Part shown: positions 24,250-33,240 of the stretch, piece by piece | Numbering within the stretch: position 1 is the stretch's first letter | Layout of the letters: every line of letters starts with the position of its first letter | NCBI GenBank assembly: GCA_944322395.1 | Contig: CALUPA010000025.1 | Location: 1-33,240 of the forward strand | Origin: an uncultured Phocaeicola sp. | Lineage (GTDB): Bacteria > Bacteroidota > Bacteroidia > Bacteroidales > Bacteroidaceae | Length of the DNA: 33,240 nt | Direction of reading: 5' to 3' | Translations under genes and position numbers: made by a program | Notes under the pieces: model-generated | Database searches by the model: none | Told to the model about the DNA's origin: nothing | The model's input: the letters and a program-made list of their open reading frames with translations, nothing else

Positions 24250-25614
24250 TTATTCTCTATGAGTTTGAAGAATGATATCCTTAATAATAACATCAGTATT
24301 AGCAGGATTTCCACCAAAGTCGAATACCAATTTAGCTTGGGTAATATCAACTCCAGGAACGTTTATAACCTTTACTACCACATCTTCACCAGCCAGCAAC
24401 TGAGCATTTTTCAGGAATAAGAACAAATCATCATTATCTGTCTGAGCTAATTTTACTGTAGCAGACGCTATATCATTAGTTGAATTAAGAATAACCTTAA
24501 AATCGTATTCCTGTTCAGGATCAAGAGCCAATGACTCAGTTGTAAATATTACCTGATTCTGCCATTGATCACTTGTTGCTTCAGGGAAACTAAGTGAATA
24601 TTCATTACCATTAACCTGCATTTCCGGATTATCAATTTGTGCCCATCCTGGCGCATAGAAGAATGAAGTTGTAAAGTTTGCACTCTTCCACATATTATCA
24701 TCGCTATCAACATCTACCCAAGCTGGTTCCGGAGTATCATCAATTTCAGGAACAACTGTTCCGTCATCATTTGCATGGTCCTTCAGAACGATACTTTCAA
24801 TCGTAATATCTGTTGAAGCTTGGTTGCCACCAAAATCCAATACCAATTGTAAATTACTTATGTCCTTGCCTTGCAAATCACTCTTCCAATAACATAACGG
24901 TTCATTAGCCGTCAGAGCAACTTTATCTGCAAAATAGAAGGACTCTGAATCATTAGGGTCTGTCAGTTTAACAGTCACTCCCGGATGATCTGTTGTAGAA
25001 CTCAATATTACTGAGAAGTCATAATTAGATGAAGACACTGTAGCCATGTCAGTATTAATGAACATCTGGGCCTGCCACTGTTCCGATGTAGCCTCTGTCA
25101 GGCTGACAGTAAAACCACCTTCTATTGCTGTATAAGACGGATCTCCTATTTGTTCCCATCCCGGCGCATAGAAGAAAGTCACTTCACCAATAGTAGCAGT
25201 TTTCCACATATTGTAATCAGAATCATAGACAAAACCTCCAAAACCATTCATAATAGTATTGTCTATATGGAAAGTTTTTACAACAGAAGCATCACTTACC
25301 CCATTATAATTTGAGACCTTGACTTCTATACTATAATCACCAGCTTTACGATAATACTTAGTAAATGATTGAAGAGTAGAATACTGCTTTCCGTCAATAA
25401 TCCACACCGGCATGACACCTTTACCTGTAAACGAGAAAGTAACATAATTGGTTTCCTGATTTACAGTAATAATAATATTATCCTCATAATCTGCAATCAA
25501 AGGCAAACCAGTTTCAGTAGGTGCTTCTATTTTTTCGGATGTACATGATGATACACCACAAGAAAGTGTAGCAGCAAGTACCATACAACTTAAATATCCA
25601 TATATATTTTTCAT
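24250..25614 (-). CDS. Surface glycan-binding lipoprotein with tandem binding modules
   Basis: Predicted surface lipoprotein of 454 residues in the SusE/SGBP-B position after susD. The signal peptide ends in GVSSC (Cys24). Residues of about 42-118 look like a PKD/Ig-like domain. Two related modules follow, at 129-280 and 301-452, both running DSDxNMWK, FFYAPGWxQI, EATSxQWQ, LVxDFGGN, STD/NTD-I, and I-hydrophobic-K-D. They look like beta-sandwich carbohydrate-binding modules with several exposed Trp. There is no enzyme motif. Expected role: capture of beta-glucan at the cell surface. Confidence 0.85.
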   Translation of the reverse strand: MKNIYGYLSCMVLAATLSCGVSSCTSEKIEAPTETGLPLIADYEDNIIITVNQETNYVTFSFTGKGVMPVWIIDGKQYSTLQSFTKYYRKAGDYSIEVKVSNYNGVSDASVVKTFHIDNTIMNGFGGFVYDSDYNMWKTATIGEVTFFYAPGWEQIGDPSYTAIEGGFTVSLTEATSEQWQAQMFINTDMATVSSSNYDFSVILSSTTDHPGVTVKLTDPNDSESFYFADKVALTANEPLCYWKSDLQGKDISNLQLVLDFGGNQASTDITIESIVLKDHANDDGTVVPEIDDTPEPAWVDVDSDDNMWKSANFTTSFFYAPGWAQIDNPEMQVNGNEYSLSFPEATSDQWQNQVIFTTESLALDPEQEYDFKVILNSTNDIASATVKLAQTDNDDLFLFLKNAQLLAGEDVVVKVINVPGVDITQAKLVFDFGGNPANTDVIIKDIILQTHRE

Positions 25615-25632
25615 ATCTGTATTTTTAAAGAA

Positions 25633-27150
25633 TTAATAATTGTTTTGAGTCAATGTACCTTGTGCAGCATCTATTTCACTCTGTGGAATAGGCAAATATT
25701 TTTTACTAGCCGACCATGTATTAGTACGATAACCATAGCTGTCAGGAACAAGAACTGTCGAAGCTTTACCGGTACGAATCAAGTCCCAATAACGTTTTCC
25801 TTCGCCTACAAATTCCAAATGACGTTCGTCGATAATATTGTCAATTGTAGGTTCTAATTCTGTCTGAAGGCCAGCACGCTTACGTACATCATTCAAATAT
25901 TGTTTTGCATCTGCCAGATTTCCATTAGTTCTAACTAAAAGTTCGGCAGCATTCAGCAAAGTTTCTGAATATCTATAAATACGAAGATTGTTATTCCAGT
26001 TCAGCTGTGCATCTGCTTTCTGATCTTTGTTGTTACCTGTGATTGCTGCATACTTTTCGAGGAACAAGCCTGTGTCCTGATAACGTTTATTATAACTAAC
26101 TCCAGTAGCTCCGGCATTAAAGCAAGTGGCATCACGACGTGTATCATTATTGGCGTACATATCATATGTTTCCTGCTTTACAGGGCAGAATCCCCAACCC
26201 TGGTCATGTCCTTCTGTTCCGTCAGGCCATGAATGAGGACTAATCAATGTAGGCAGAACTGTTCCACCTGCAACCAAAGGAGAATTCCATGAACGTACAG
26301 CATTATCATCTTTATAGTTAATTTCAAAGATTGACTCTTCGCTCCATTCGCCTTCTTCCTTAAAGATAGAAGCATAGTCTTGTACCAGATCATAATCAGG
26401 CGAAGCTATTATTTCCTGCATATATTGAAGAGCCTTCGCAAAACGTGATTCGTCATTCTGATACATTACAATCTCTGCATATAGCATGTAAGTCATAGCT
26501 TTTGTTACTCTTCCGTAATTCTCTGATGTTTCCTTCATAGGCAGGACATCCATGTCAATAACAGTTTCAAGGTCTGTAATAATATTATTGTAAACATCAT
26601 CAGCCTTCAACTGTTCTGCCAAATATGGAGAAGTCAGATTATCTGTATAATATGGTATATTTCCCCAGAATTTCCATAACCAGTTATAATAGAAAACCCT
26701 CAGAGTCAATGCCTGTGCCTTATAATACTTTGCATTTTCTTCTGTTACATCCTTAGCCCATGTGAGATAAAGCATTACGTCGTTACAACGTTTCACACCG
26801 CTATATGCATCTGTCCAAAGTCCAGCCATAACATATGTAGGGATTGCGTCATAGTTCATCATTAAATGCCAAGTCCTGTTATCTGTCTTATCCTGACCGC
26901 CTACCCATATATCGTCAGCCATGATATCACTCATGATATTTACGGGATTATATTCGTTCATGGCCCAGTCCGGCCAATGCAAAGGATCATATGCAGCAAC
27001 TATCGCCTCCTGAATGTGAGCATCGGTAGTAAAATAAGATTCAATCGTTTCATTTACCGGTGATTCAACTTCCAAAAACGAATCAGAACATCCGGTATTT
27101 AATAAAGCTAAAGCAAATGCGCCTGTTAAAAGAAAATTATATTGTTTCAT
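25633..27150 (-). CDS. susD: SusD/RagB family outer-membrane lipoprotein
   Basis: Glycan-binding partner of the SusC porin, about 505 residues. The ATG at 27150 (MKQYNF) gives a clean lipoprotein signal ending in LLNTGC (Cys21). A start at 27177, overlapping the susC stop, is possible but adds nine residues before the signal. The fold is visible through TPR-like helices (for example KYYKAQALTLRVFYYNWLWKFWG) and the C-terminal NDVRKRAGL, IIDERHLEFVGEGKRYWDLIRTG, and YLPIPQSEID blocks, hallmarks of RagB/SusD. Forms the surface complex with the SusC protein encoded immediately upstream. Confidence 0.95.
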   Translation of the reverse strand: MKQYNFLLTGAFALALLNTGCSDSFLEVESPVNETIESYFTTDAHIQEAIVAAYDPLHWPDWAMNEYNPVNIMSDIMADDIWVGGQDKTDNRTWHLMMNYDAIPTYVMAGLWTDAYSGVKRCNDVMLYLTWAKDVTEENAKYYKAQALTLRVFYYNWLWKFWGNIPYYTDNLTSPYLAEQLKADDVYNNIITDLETVIDMDVLPMKETSENYGRVTKAMTYMLYAEIVMYQNDESRFAKALQYMQEIIASPDYDLVQDYASIFKEEGEWSEESIFEINYKDDNAVRSWNSPLVAGGTVLPTLISPHSWPDGTEGHDQGWGFCPVKQETYDMYANNDTRRDATCFNAGATGVSYNKRYQDTGLFLEKYAAITGNNKDQKADAQLNWNNNLRIYRYSETLLNAAELLVRTNGNLADAKQYLNDVRKRAGLQTELEPTIDNIIDERHLEFVGEGKRYWDLIRTGKASTVLVPDSYGYRTNTWSASKKYLPIPQSEIDAAQGTLTQNNY

Positions 27151-27176
27151 ATTATTTCGATATAGATAATTAGACA

Positions 27177-30100
27177 TTAGAAACTAAGATTTGCACCTAT
27201 TGTAAATACTCTTGCCTGTGGATATACTCCATAGTCAATACCAAGTGATGTACCACCTGAAGATATTTCCGGATCAAATCCATGATATTTTGTAAATGTC
27301 AAAAGATTCTCAGCAGCAAGATATACTCTCAATGAAGAAACGAATACTTTGCTTGTAAGATTCTTTGGAAGAGTGTATCCCAACTGGATATTTTTGAGAC
27401 GTAAATAGCTACCATTGTAAACATACAAATCAGAAGACTGCCAGTTTACGTTATCACCCACAACAAATCTTGGAACTCTGTTTGATGTTCCTTCACCAGT
27501 CCATCTCTCAAGCATCCACGAAGGCAAGTTGCTTGCAGAAATATCAGTACGGCGTGTAGCATCGAAAATATCATTTCCTGCTGTTCCCTGCCACATCATA
27601 GAGAAATCAAAGTTCTTCCATGAAGCATTGAAATTCAAACCGAATGTCCAGTCAGGCATACCTTTACCAATACATGTTCTGTCATCTTCGTTTATAGTTC
27701 CATTGCCATCAACATCAACAAATCTTACATCACCCGGAACAGCATTAGGCTGAAGCAATTCTCCATCAGCATTCGTATATGAGTTTATTTCTGAATAGTT
27801 TTGGAAAACTCCATTTGTCTTATATCCATAGAAATAAGGGAAAGGCATTCCGTTCTGTGCACGACTTATAGTACCTGCTCCTTGGAAAGCATCAAGATTA
27901 GCCCAACCTGATTCATTACCATATTCAATCAGTTTATTCTTCAGATATGTAGCATTACCTGCTATTCTGAAATTCCAGTCAGAAAGATTGAACTTATAAG
28001 ATATTTCCATTTCGAGACCACTATTCTCCATTTTACCCACGTTACCAATAGGCTTTGTTTCTCCTACATAAGAAGGAATGTTCATAGTCATCAACATACC
28101 GTTAGTAGTCTTCTTATAATAATCGGCAGTGAAAGTCAAAGCATTATTGAAGAAACCGAAATCAAGACCAAAGTCAACCTGCTCAGACTCTTCCCATCTT
28201 AAATCAGGATTGGCAAGTCCGCTCGCTTTTACACCGTTGACAACAGATTCAGACGATCCGAATATAGCATTGTTACCTGTAGATGTAAGTACTGTATAAC
28301 GGAAATTACCTATATTTTCATTACCGTTCTTACCCCATGAAAGACGAACTTTAGTAGAAGTCAACCAATCAGGACAATCCTGCATAAATTCTTCATTAGT
28401 CAAATTCCATCCTAAAGAGAAAGAAGGGAATACAGCATAGTGATTGTTTGCTCCGAAACGAGATGAACCATCACGACGTACTGTTACCTGCAACATATAA
28501 CGTTCATCATAGTTGTAGCTTGCACGTGCAAAAAGAGAAGCCAAAGTAGCAGGTTCAGTTGGAGCACCGGCAGAATCACGGTCACCGTTTTCAGCAAGAC
28601 CACTACTTGCATCAATATATGGACGATCATAATTAATTATACCATTTCTTGAACCCCACAAATAAGAACCTGTAGTCTTTTTAGCTGACTGTCCTAAAAT
28701 TACCGAGAAACTGTGTTTATCCAAAGTTTTATCGTACATCAAAACGTTTTCCAACTGCCAAACCAAACCGTCATATTTATCAGAAAAAGCTGTAGAACGA
28801 GTAGAGAAACCACCATTTCTCAAATAATATTTAGGAGTATATCCGTCATTTCCCCAAAATGAAAGGTCAGCACCAAAAGAAGACTTGAATTTCAAGTTAT
28901 CCCATATCTGCAATTCAGCAGAGAAATTGGCAACAAACTTATGACTCCATCCTTTAGTGCCAGGCAAAGACAAATTAGCCAATGGATTAGTCATTTCTCC
29001 ATATTCAGAACCAGGGATACTATATAGCTTACCGTTATTTGGATCGTACATTGGAGTATAACCTTCCGTATTTGCATATTTGTCTAACTGTGCCTGCGCT
29101 GCATCACCCTCATCATAAACTGTCAATATTGGGGAAAGAGCTAGTGCTGAACCTAATGGAGAACCCCAAGTAGAGTTAGCATCTATTGATGTACTTTCAA
29201 CATGAGCGTATGAAAGATTTGAAGTAACTTTCAGACTATTCAACCAGTTTCTGTTTTCTCTCTCATCAAACAAAGTATAAATAGTATTACTTCTCAGAGT
29301 AAGTCTTTCATAATTAGAACGGTCATAATTACCACCAATAATACCTTCCTGAGTATAATAACCTGCTGAGAAAAGATAACTTACTTTCTCATTTGCACCA
29401 CTTACACTCAACTGATGATTCATTACTGGAGCATTGTCATTGAATACAGCATCCTGCCAGTCTGTTCCCTCACCGTATGAATAAGGATCATTATACTTAG
29501 GAGCAAGTCCTGCATTCATATATCCTTCATTTATCATCATTGCATATTCAGATGCATTAAGCACATCACGCTTTTTCCATGCATTCTGCCATCCGTAAGA
29601 AAAATCATAGTTTACTTTTGTTGCTCCTACCTTACCAGTCTTTGTTGTTACTAAGATTACACCATTTGCTGCACGGGCTCCATATACTGCACCTGAAGCA
29701 GCATCCTTCAGAACTTCAATAGAAGCAATATCATTAGGATTCAGATAATCCAATCCACCTTCAATAGGCATACCGTCGACGATATACAACGGATCCGAAT
29801 TATTGATTGTTCCTATACCACGAACACGAATTTGTGCAGCTGCACCAGGCTGTCCTGATGATGAAGTAACTGTAACACCTGCCGCAAGACCCTTCAATGC
29901 ATTATCCATACGTGTCGGTGCAGTAGAAGCCAAGTCGTCCGATGAAACTTTGGCAATTGAAGCTGTTACAACACTTTTCTTCTGAACACCATAACCTACA
30001 ACAACAACTTCTTCCAGTGTTTCGGAATCTTCTTTCAACACAATATTAATAGGAGTTTCATCGTTTACTGTCACCGACTGTGTTACATATCCTATATAAG

Positions 30101-30347
30101 ATATTTCCAAGACAGCACCTTTATCAACACCATTAATCATAAAGTTACCGTCAATATCTGTTATTGTACCGACGGTAGTACCTTTTACCAATACACTTGC
30201 TCCGATTACATATTCCCCAAGAGCATCTTTAACATTACCTGTTACATTAATCTGTTGTGCAAAAGCACCTAACGAGAAGAATAACATCAGGCAACAAAGA
30301 ATGAACTTTCGTCCGTCTGCCTGCATAAAATTTACTTTTTGTCTCAT
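27177..30347 (-). CDS. susC: SusC/RagA TonB-dependent outer-membrane transporter
   Basis: TonB-dependent receptor of 1056 residues that imports oligosaccharides. Signal peptide cleaved near AFA-QQ (residue 30), a carboxypeptidase-regulatory-like domain (about 33-105), the EEVVVVGYG SusC motif (112-120), the plug domain with RVRGIGTINNSDPLYIVDGMP, and a C-terminal barrel ending GANLSF. First gene of the beta-glucan operon, with a promoter about 50 bp upstream. ATG at 30347 is used; an internal ATG seven codons later would also keep the signal peptide. Confidence 0.96.
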   Translation of the reverse strand: MRQKVNFMQADGRKFILCCLMLFFSLGAFAQQINVTGNVKDALGEYVIGASVLVKGTTVGTITDIDGNFMINGVDKGAVLEISYIGYVTQSVTVNDETPINIVLKEDSETLEEVVVVGYGVQKKSVVTASIAKVSSDDLASTAPTRMDNALKGLAAGVTVTSSSGQPGAAAQIRVRGIGTINNSDPLYIVDGMPIEGGLDYLNPNDIASIEVLKDAASGAVYGARAANGVILVTTKTGKVGATKVNYDFSYGWQNAWKKRDVLNASEYAMMINEGYMNAGLAPKYNDPYSYGEGTDWQDAVFNDNAPVMNHQLSVSGANEKVSYLFSAGYYTQEGIIGGNYDRSNYERLTLRSNTIYTLFDERENRNWLNSLKVTSNLSYAHVESTSIDANSTWGSPLGSALALSPILTVYDEGDAAQAQLDKYANTEGYTPMYDPNNGKLYSIPGSEYGEMTNPLANLSLPGTKGWSHKFVANFSAELQIWDNLKFKSSFGADLSFWGNDGYTPKYYLRNGGFSTRSTAFSDKYDGLVWQLENVLMYDKTLDKHSFSVILGQSAKKTTGSYLWGSRNGIINYDRPYIDASSGLAENGDRDSAGAPTEPATLASLFARASYNYDERYMLQVTVRRDGSSRFGANNHYAVFPSFSLGWNLTNEEFMQDCPDWLTSTKVRLSWGKNGNENIGNFRYTVLTSTGNNAIFGSSESVVNGVKASGLANPDLRWEESEQVDFGLDFGFFNNALTFTADYYKKTTNGMLMTMNIPSYVGETKPIGNVGKMENSGLEMEISYKFNLSDWNFRIAGNATYLKNKLIEYGNESGWANLDAFQGAGTISRAQNGMPFPYFYGYKTNGVFQNYSEINSYTNADGELLQPNAVPGDVRFVDVDGNGTINEDDRTCIGKGMPDWTFGLNFNASWKNFDFSMMWQGTAGNDIFDATRRTDISASNLPSWMLERWTGEGTSNRVPRFVVGDNVNWQSSDLYVYNGSYLRLKNIQLGYTLPKNLTSKVFVSSLRVYLAAENLLTFTKYHGFDPEISSGGTSLGIDYGVYPQARVFTIGANLSF

Positions 30348-30395
30348 AAATAAATTTTAAAAGTTAACACTAAATAATTTTTATTTCTCTGACAG

Positions 30396-30403
30396 CAAAG
30401 GTA
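30396..30403 (-). promoter_or_regulatory. -7 box of the susC operon
   Basis: Minus-strand TACCTTTG fits TAnnTTTG exactly and lies 48 bp upstream of the susC start. The -33 region has no TTTG, which fits a promoter that needs an activator. Just upstream are a GTAAC-AAA-GTTAT imperfect dyad and a TGTACA palindrome that could be operator elements. Confidence 0.5.
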
Positions 30404-30452
30404 TGTCATAACTTTGTTACATGTACACATAAGTAAATACTATCGGTAAACT

Positions 30453-30495
30453 AAAAAGGATGTTACACTGTTGATTCTCAACAATATAACATCCT
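30453..30495 (-). terminator. Rho-independent terminator of the DUF6377 gene
   Basis: On the minus strand AGGATGTTA (30495-30487) pairs with TAACATCCT (30465-30457), with an inner 6-bp TGTTGA/TCAACA pair, followed by TTTTT (30457-30453). It sits 35 bp after the regulator stop and upstream of the susC promoter, so regulator and susC operon are separate transcripts. Confidence 0.8.
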
Positions 30496-30530
30496 ATAGA
30501 AGTAAACTATCAGTAATATGTTATTGTACT

Positions 30531-32234
30531 TTATTTTTGCATTTTCCCCAATGAACGCACCGTTTCGGCAAACTCTTCTTTCGGTATTATGGCCTTATTG
30601 CGTGTTTTCAGGCGGTTGTTATAAACCGTTTGCGGAGAGCAATGCAAAAACTCGGCAATTTTCACGCTGTCACTTATACCTAGCCTAACAAGTGCATATA
30701 TTCTAAGTTCCGTATTGAGCAGTTCGCCTTCTTTCAGAACCACCCTTTCATCCGGGCGCAAGAGTGAATTAAAATCTTCCACAAAATCCGGATATACATG
30801 AAGGAAAATAGCATCGAAGCTATGATAAAACTCTTTCAGTTCGCTTTGCACTACAGTAGTGCTTGAAGTCATTGATTTTATATCGTCTATTTGCCCGGCT
30901 TTGAGTTTTCTGCCTATATTTTTACGATATTCCTCCAACTTGCTGATATAGCTGGAACAGATAGAAAATACATAGCCTATGTATTCCTCTTTTACATAGT
31001 TGGATTCCTGAAGCTGGTTATTGCTTATTTTCAGTTTTTCATTTACTTCACTCAACTCTTTATTAACATCAGCCAACATTTGCTGGGCATCAGAAAGTTC
31101 TTTCACATGCATGTTTAGCAAACGGTTGCTTTCATCCAGTTCTTTACGCGATTTAACAAGTTTTCTATACTGGACGTATATAAACAATATCGATACAAGC
31201 AAAACGATGGACATTACGCTCATAGCATAAAGAGATGACCTTAGTTTACTTTCCTGTTCTGCATTACGTTTCTGATATGCATGCTGCAGTTTGTCCATAA
31301 CCGATGATATATTCACGACTCTGACTCTGTTAGGATATAACAGTGCAGCCTTCAGGCAATATCCTATGTATGCATACCCCCTATCTATATCATTGTATGA
31401 ATACAGTATATTTGACAATTCTTCTAAAGATGCTATATCTCGATTACTGATCTTAATATCAGCTATAGCAGAATAAACCAGATATTTGATGTAATTATAC
31501 TCATCGCCTTCATTATAAAACATGACAGCCAGAGTATAGGAATTTATTGCATCACTTCGTGACGACAGCGTTGATTTGTCTACTATCTTTGTAAGTTGAG
31601 CTTTAATACTGTCCCCCTGTGGCGACCTGGGATAATCCTTATGTAGAGAAGCATAAAAACTATAATATGATGAATGTTCGGGCGTCACATAATCCTGGGC
31701 TATGCGTTTCAGTTCAGCCTCACGTTCGTAATAATATCTTGTAAGTTCAGGACGTTCTCCAATATATTGCCCTAAGTGAGAATACAAATATATCTTGCTG
31801 TCATAATACTGGAACATCAAGTCTTTATTCAGATTCTCTATATTCATTTCTTTTATCACATCCTCTGCCTCACCTAGCAAGCCAGTGGCCGATAACAAAA
31901 AAACCTTATTCAGTAGCCATTCCTGTTCCCAATCCTTTCTTCCTAATTCGCGGGATATATTTATATTTTCATTTACATATACCATAGCAGAATCAGCATT
32001 ATACACATAGAATTCGTCATAGAACATCTTATTAAGCCACAATTTTTCCTCAGGCTTTAGGTTCACAGACTGTCTTTTGCGCAATTCTTCAATCTTTGCT
32101 TCTTTTTCCGCCAAATACTTATCACTACAAGCAAGTACAGAATCCAACCTTGTCAACAAATGCTCAATTTCCGAATTGATAGAATAGACTTTCCCCGAAA
32201 TTATTAAAAACATCAACAAAAAGAGACATCTCAT
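30531..32234 (-). CDS. DUF6377 membrane-anchored regulator
   Basis: Predicted single-span membrane regulator of 567 residues. A signal peptide or N-terminal anchor (residues 1-17) is followed by a periplasmic, helix-rich TPR-like region (about 20-320), one membrane helix (about 336-355: MSVMSIVLLVSILFIYV), a coiled coil (about 358-412), and a C-terminal LuxR-like HTH (about 505-550: LRIYALVRLGISDSVKIAEFLHCSPQTVYNNRLKTRNKA). This topology matches DUF6377 and is reminiscent of SusR-type regulators. It lies next to the beta-glucan operon on the same strand and is the obvious candidate for its control. The ATG at 32234 is chosen; an upstream TTG would only add ten residues. Confidence 0.85.
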   Translation of the reverse strand: MRCLFLLMFLIISGKVYSINSEIEHLLTRLDSVLACSDKYLAEKEAKIEELRKRQSVNLKPEEKLWLNKMFYDEFYVYNADSAMVYVNENINISRELGRKDWEQEWLLNKVFLLSATGLLGEAEDVIKEMNIENLNKDLMFQYYDSKIYLYSHLGQYIGERPELTRYYYEREAELKRIAQDYVTPEHSSYYSFYASLHKDYPRSPQGDSIKAQLTKIVDKSTLSSRSDAINSYTLAVMFYNEGDEYNYIKYLVYSAIADIKISNRDIASLEELSNILYSYNDIDRGYAYIGYCLKAALLYPNRVRVVNISSVMDKLQHAYQKRNAEQESKLRSSLYAMSVMSIVLLVSILFIYVQYRKLVKSRKELDESNRLLNMHVKELSDAQQMLADVNKELSEVNEKLKISNNQLQESNYVKEEYIGYVFSICSSYISKLEEYRKNIGRKLKAGQIDDIKSMTSSTTVVQSELKEFYHSFDAIFLHVYPDFVEDFNSLLRPDERVVLKEGELLNTELRIYALVRLGISDSVKIAEFLHCSPQTVYNNRLKTRNKAIIPKEEFAETVRSLGKMQK

Positions 32235-32321
32235 CACATTAATCTTAAAAGTTAGCAAACTCAATTATAATATTATATCATCATTCAAATACTATTAAAA
32301 CAGTATTCTATATATGTTCAA

Positions 32322-32342
32322 TGGACATTCACTGAACGTCCA
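32322..32342. promoter_or_regulatory. 21-bp near-perfect dyad upstream of the DUF6377 gene
   Basis: The arms TGGACaTTCA and TGAAcGTCCA flank a central C; all bases pair except one position per arm, where the A and C would form a G-U pair in minus-strand RNA. It lies 88 bp upstream of the DUF6377 start and 33 bp after the patatin stop. It could be an operator or a weak hairpin; the sequence that follows it on the minus strand is not T-rich, which speaks against a classical terminator. Confidence 0.45.
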
Positions 32343-32374
32343 CTAAACAAAGTCTGAATATCTTTGAAACCAAT

Positions 32375-33223
32375 TTATTGTAATAACGGTTTAAGCACCT
32401 TTTCAGCACAAATATATCCTTCCTCGTAAAGTTCTGTCAGTTTCTTTATATCCTTCTCGATACGGTTCACCACCACTTTCTTTTCCGGACGGATTGCTAT
32501 AATCTTTCCCTCATCTTCCATTTTTTCTATCAACTCCAACTGTTCATTATAAACACGACAGCGATTGCTTAAAAGCACTCGCAAACGAGGATATCTAGTA
32601 TATATGAAATGAGGGACCTTTATGTCCTTCTCAGTCTTACGGTATCCACGATTACGAGTTAACACAACAACATTCTTTTCATACCCCTGCTCTATAGCTC
32701 TCAACACAGGAATGGAATCTATTATTCCTCCATCAAGCATAGGACGTCCATCAACATAAACTATCGGACATACATAAGGCAAACTACTTGATGCCTTGGC
32801 TATACGCAACAAACGTTCCTTATCATGCTTTTCTTCAAGATAACAAGCCCTACCTGTTACACAATTAGTTGTAACCATCTCAAACCGGTTAGGATTCTTC
32901 ATATAAGCATCATAATCATACGGAAGAATTTCTTCAGGAAACAGTTCGTACAGCAGTTTCTGGTCTAAAATACTGCGTTGATGAAAAAGATGTTTAAAGC
33001 TTATATAATTATACTTTTCAAGCATATCTATATTACTGTATTTGGCCCGACCTCGCTGATGCGACATATACGAAAGTCCGTTACATGCTCCTGCAGACAC
33101 TCCCACCGCATAAGGAAACTCGATGTTATTATCCATCATAAAATCAAGCACGCCACATGTAAAAACACCACGCATGCCACCGCCTTCAAGCACTAAGCCC
33201 ATTTTACTAAAATCTACTTTCAT
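32375..33223 (-). CDS. Patatin-like phospholipase
   Basis: Predicted cytosolic lipid hydrolase of 282 residues, similar in size and layout to the YjjU-type patatins. The oxyanion loop is EGGGMRG (13-19), the nucleophile Ser43 is in GVSAGACNG, and the catalytic Asp164 is in LDGGIIDSIPV. No signal peptide or membrane span is visible. The upstream promoter lies at or beyond the window edge. The 140-bp gap to the DUF6377 gene suggests separate control. Confidence 0.92.
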   Translation of the reverse strand: MKVDFSKMGLVLEGGGMRGVFTCGVLDFMMDNNIEFPYAVGVSAGACNGLSYMSHQRGRAKYSNIDMLEKYNYISFKHLFHQRSILDQKLLYELFPEEILPYDYDAYMKNPNRFEMVTTNCVTGRACYLEEKHDKERLLRIAKASSSLPYVCPIVYVDGRPMLDGGIIDSIPVLRAIEQGYEKNVVVLTRNRGYRKTEKDIKVPHFIYTRYPRLRVLLSNRCRVYNEQLELIEKMEDEGKIIAIRPEKKVVVNRIEKDIKKLTELYEEGYICAEKVLKPLLQ

Positions 33224-33240
33224 AACATATTTCTTTTAAA

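Noticed and set aside
32322..32342. Invertible promoter or recombinase site
   Set aside because: There is a single dyad with no partner inverted repeat nearby and no recombinase gene in the window.

Overview
The window looks like chromosomal DNA of a member of the Bacteroidales, probably Bacteroidaceae. It is AT-rich and compact. It carries a SusC/SusD glycan-utilisation locus, many lipoproteins with a Bacteroidetes-style lipobox, Bacteroidetes-restricted families (DUF4494, DUF5686, DUF6377, BACON, fimbrillin/GLUG), and -7 boxes of the Bacteroides type TAnnTTTG rather than sigma70 -10 boxes. I found no rRNA, tRNA, CRISPR array, transposase or prophage gene.

Layout. 1-49: possible tail of a truncated gene. 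87-2345 (minus): a 56-residue small protein that starts a two-gene unit with a large fimbrillin-like/GLUG lipoprotein. 2619-6055 (plus): a histidine operon, hisH-hisA-hisF-hisIE, followed 3 bp later by an FtsE-like ABC ATPase. 6171-8447 (plus): lysC, whose N-terminal part is missing through an internal frame-changing deletion, then lysA. 8564-9724 (plus): membrane glycosyltransferase. 9733-11931 (minus): DUF5686 outer-membrane protein. 12048-12749 (plus): Crp/Fnr regulator. 12893-15346 (minus): aminotransferase followed by a LolC-like permease. 15515-17663 (plus): DUF4494, YggS and a dihydroorotate-dehydrogenase-like protein. 17853-20765 (plus): acyl-CoA synthetase followed by an exported 16-residue-repeat protein. 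20852-30347 (minus): a beta-glucan utilisation locus, susC-susD-glycan-binding protein-GH16-GH3. Upstream of it on the same strand are its likely DUF6377 regulator (30531-32234) and a patatin-like phospholipase (32375-33223).

How the parts work together. The beta-glucan locus is the clearest functional system. An outer-membrane SusC/SusD pair and a surface lipoprotein with two tandem carbohydrate-binding-like modules should capture a beta-glucan. A GH16 endo-glucanase with a BACON domain should cut it at the surface, and a GH3 exo-glucosidase should finish the oligosaccharides. The DUF6377 protein (periplasmic sensor, one membrane span, coiled coil, HTH) is the natural candidate for control. 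Laminarin-type beta-1,3-glucan or mixed-linkage beta-glucan is the best substrate guess. The histidine operon supplies steps after phosphoribosyl-ATP; hisG, hisD, hisC and hisB are not in the window.

Most worth a second look: the 56-residue small protein before the GLUG lipoprotein, the lysC deletion at a 5-base microhomology, the duplicated binding module in the glycan-binding lipoprotein, the exact 16-residue repeats of the protein after the acyl-CoA synthetase, and a near-perfect dyad upstream of the DUF6377 gene. Most genes here are ordinary housekeeping genes, and I do not see a clear-cut new defence or mobile system.
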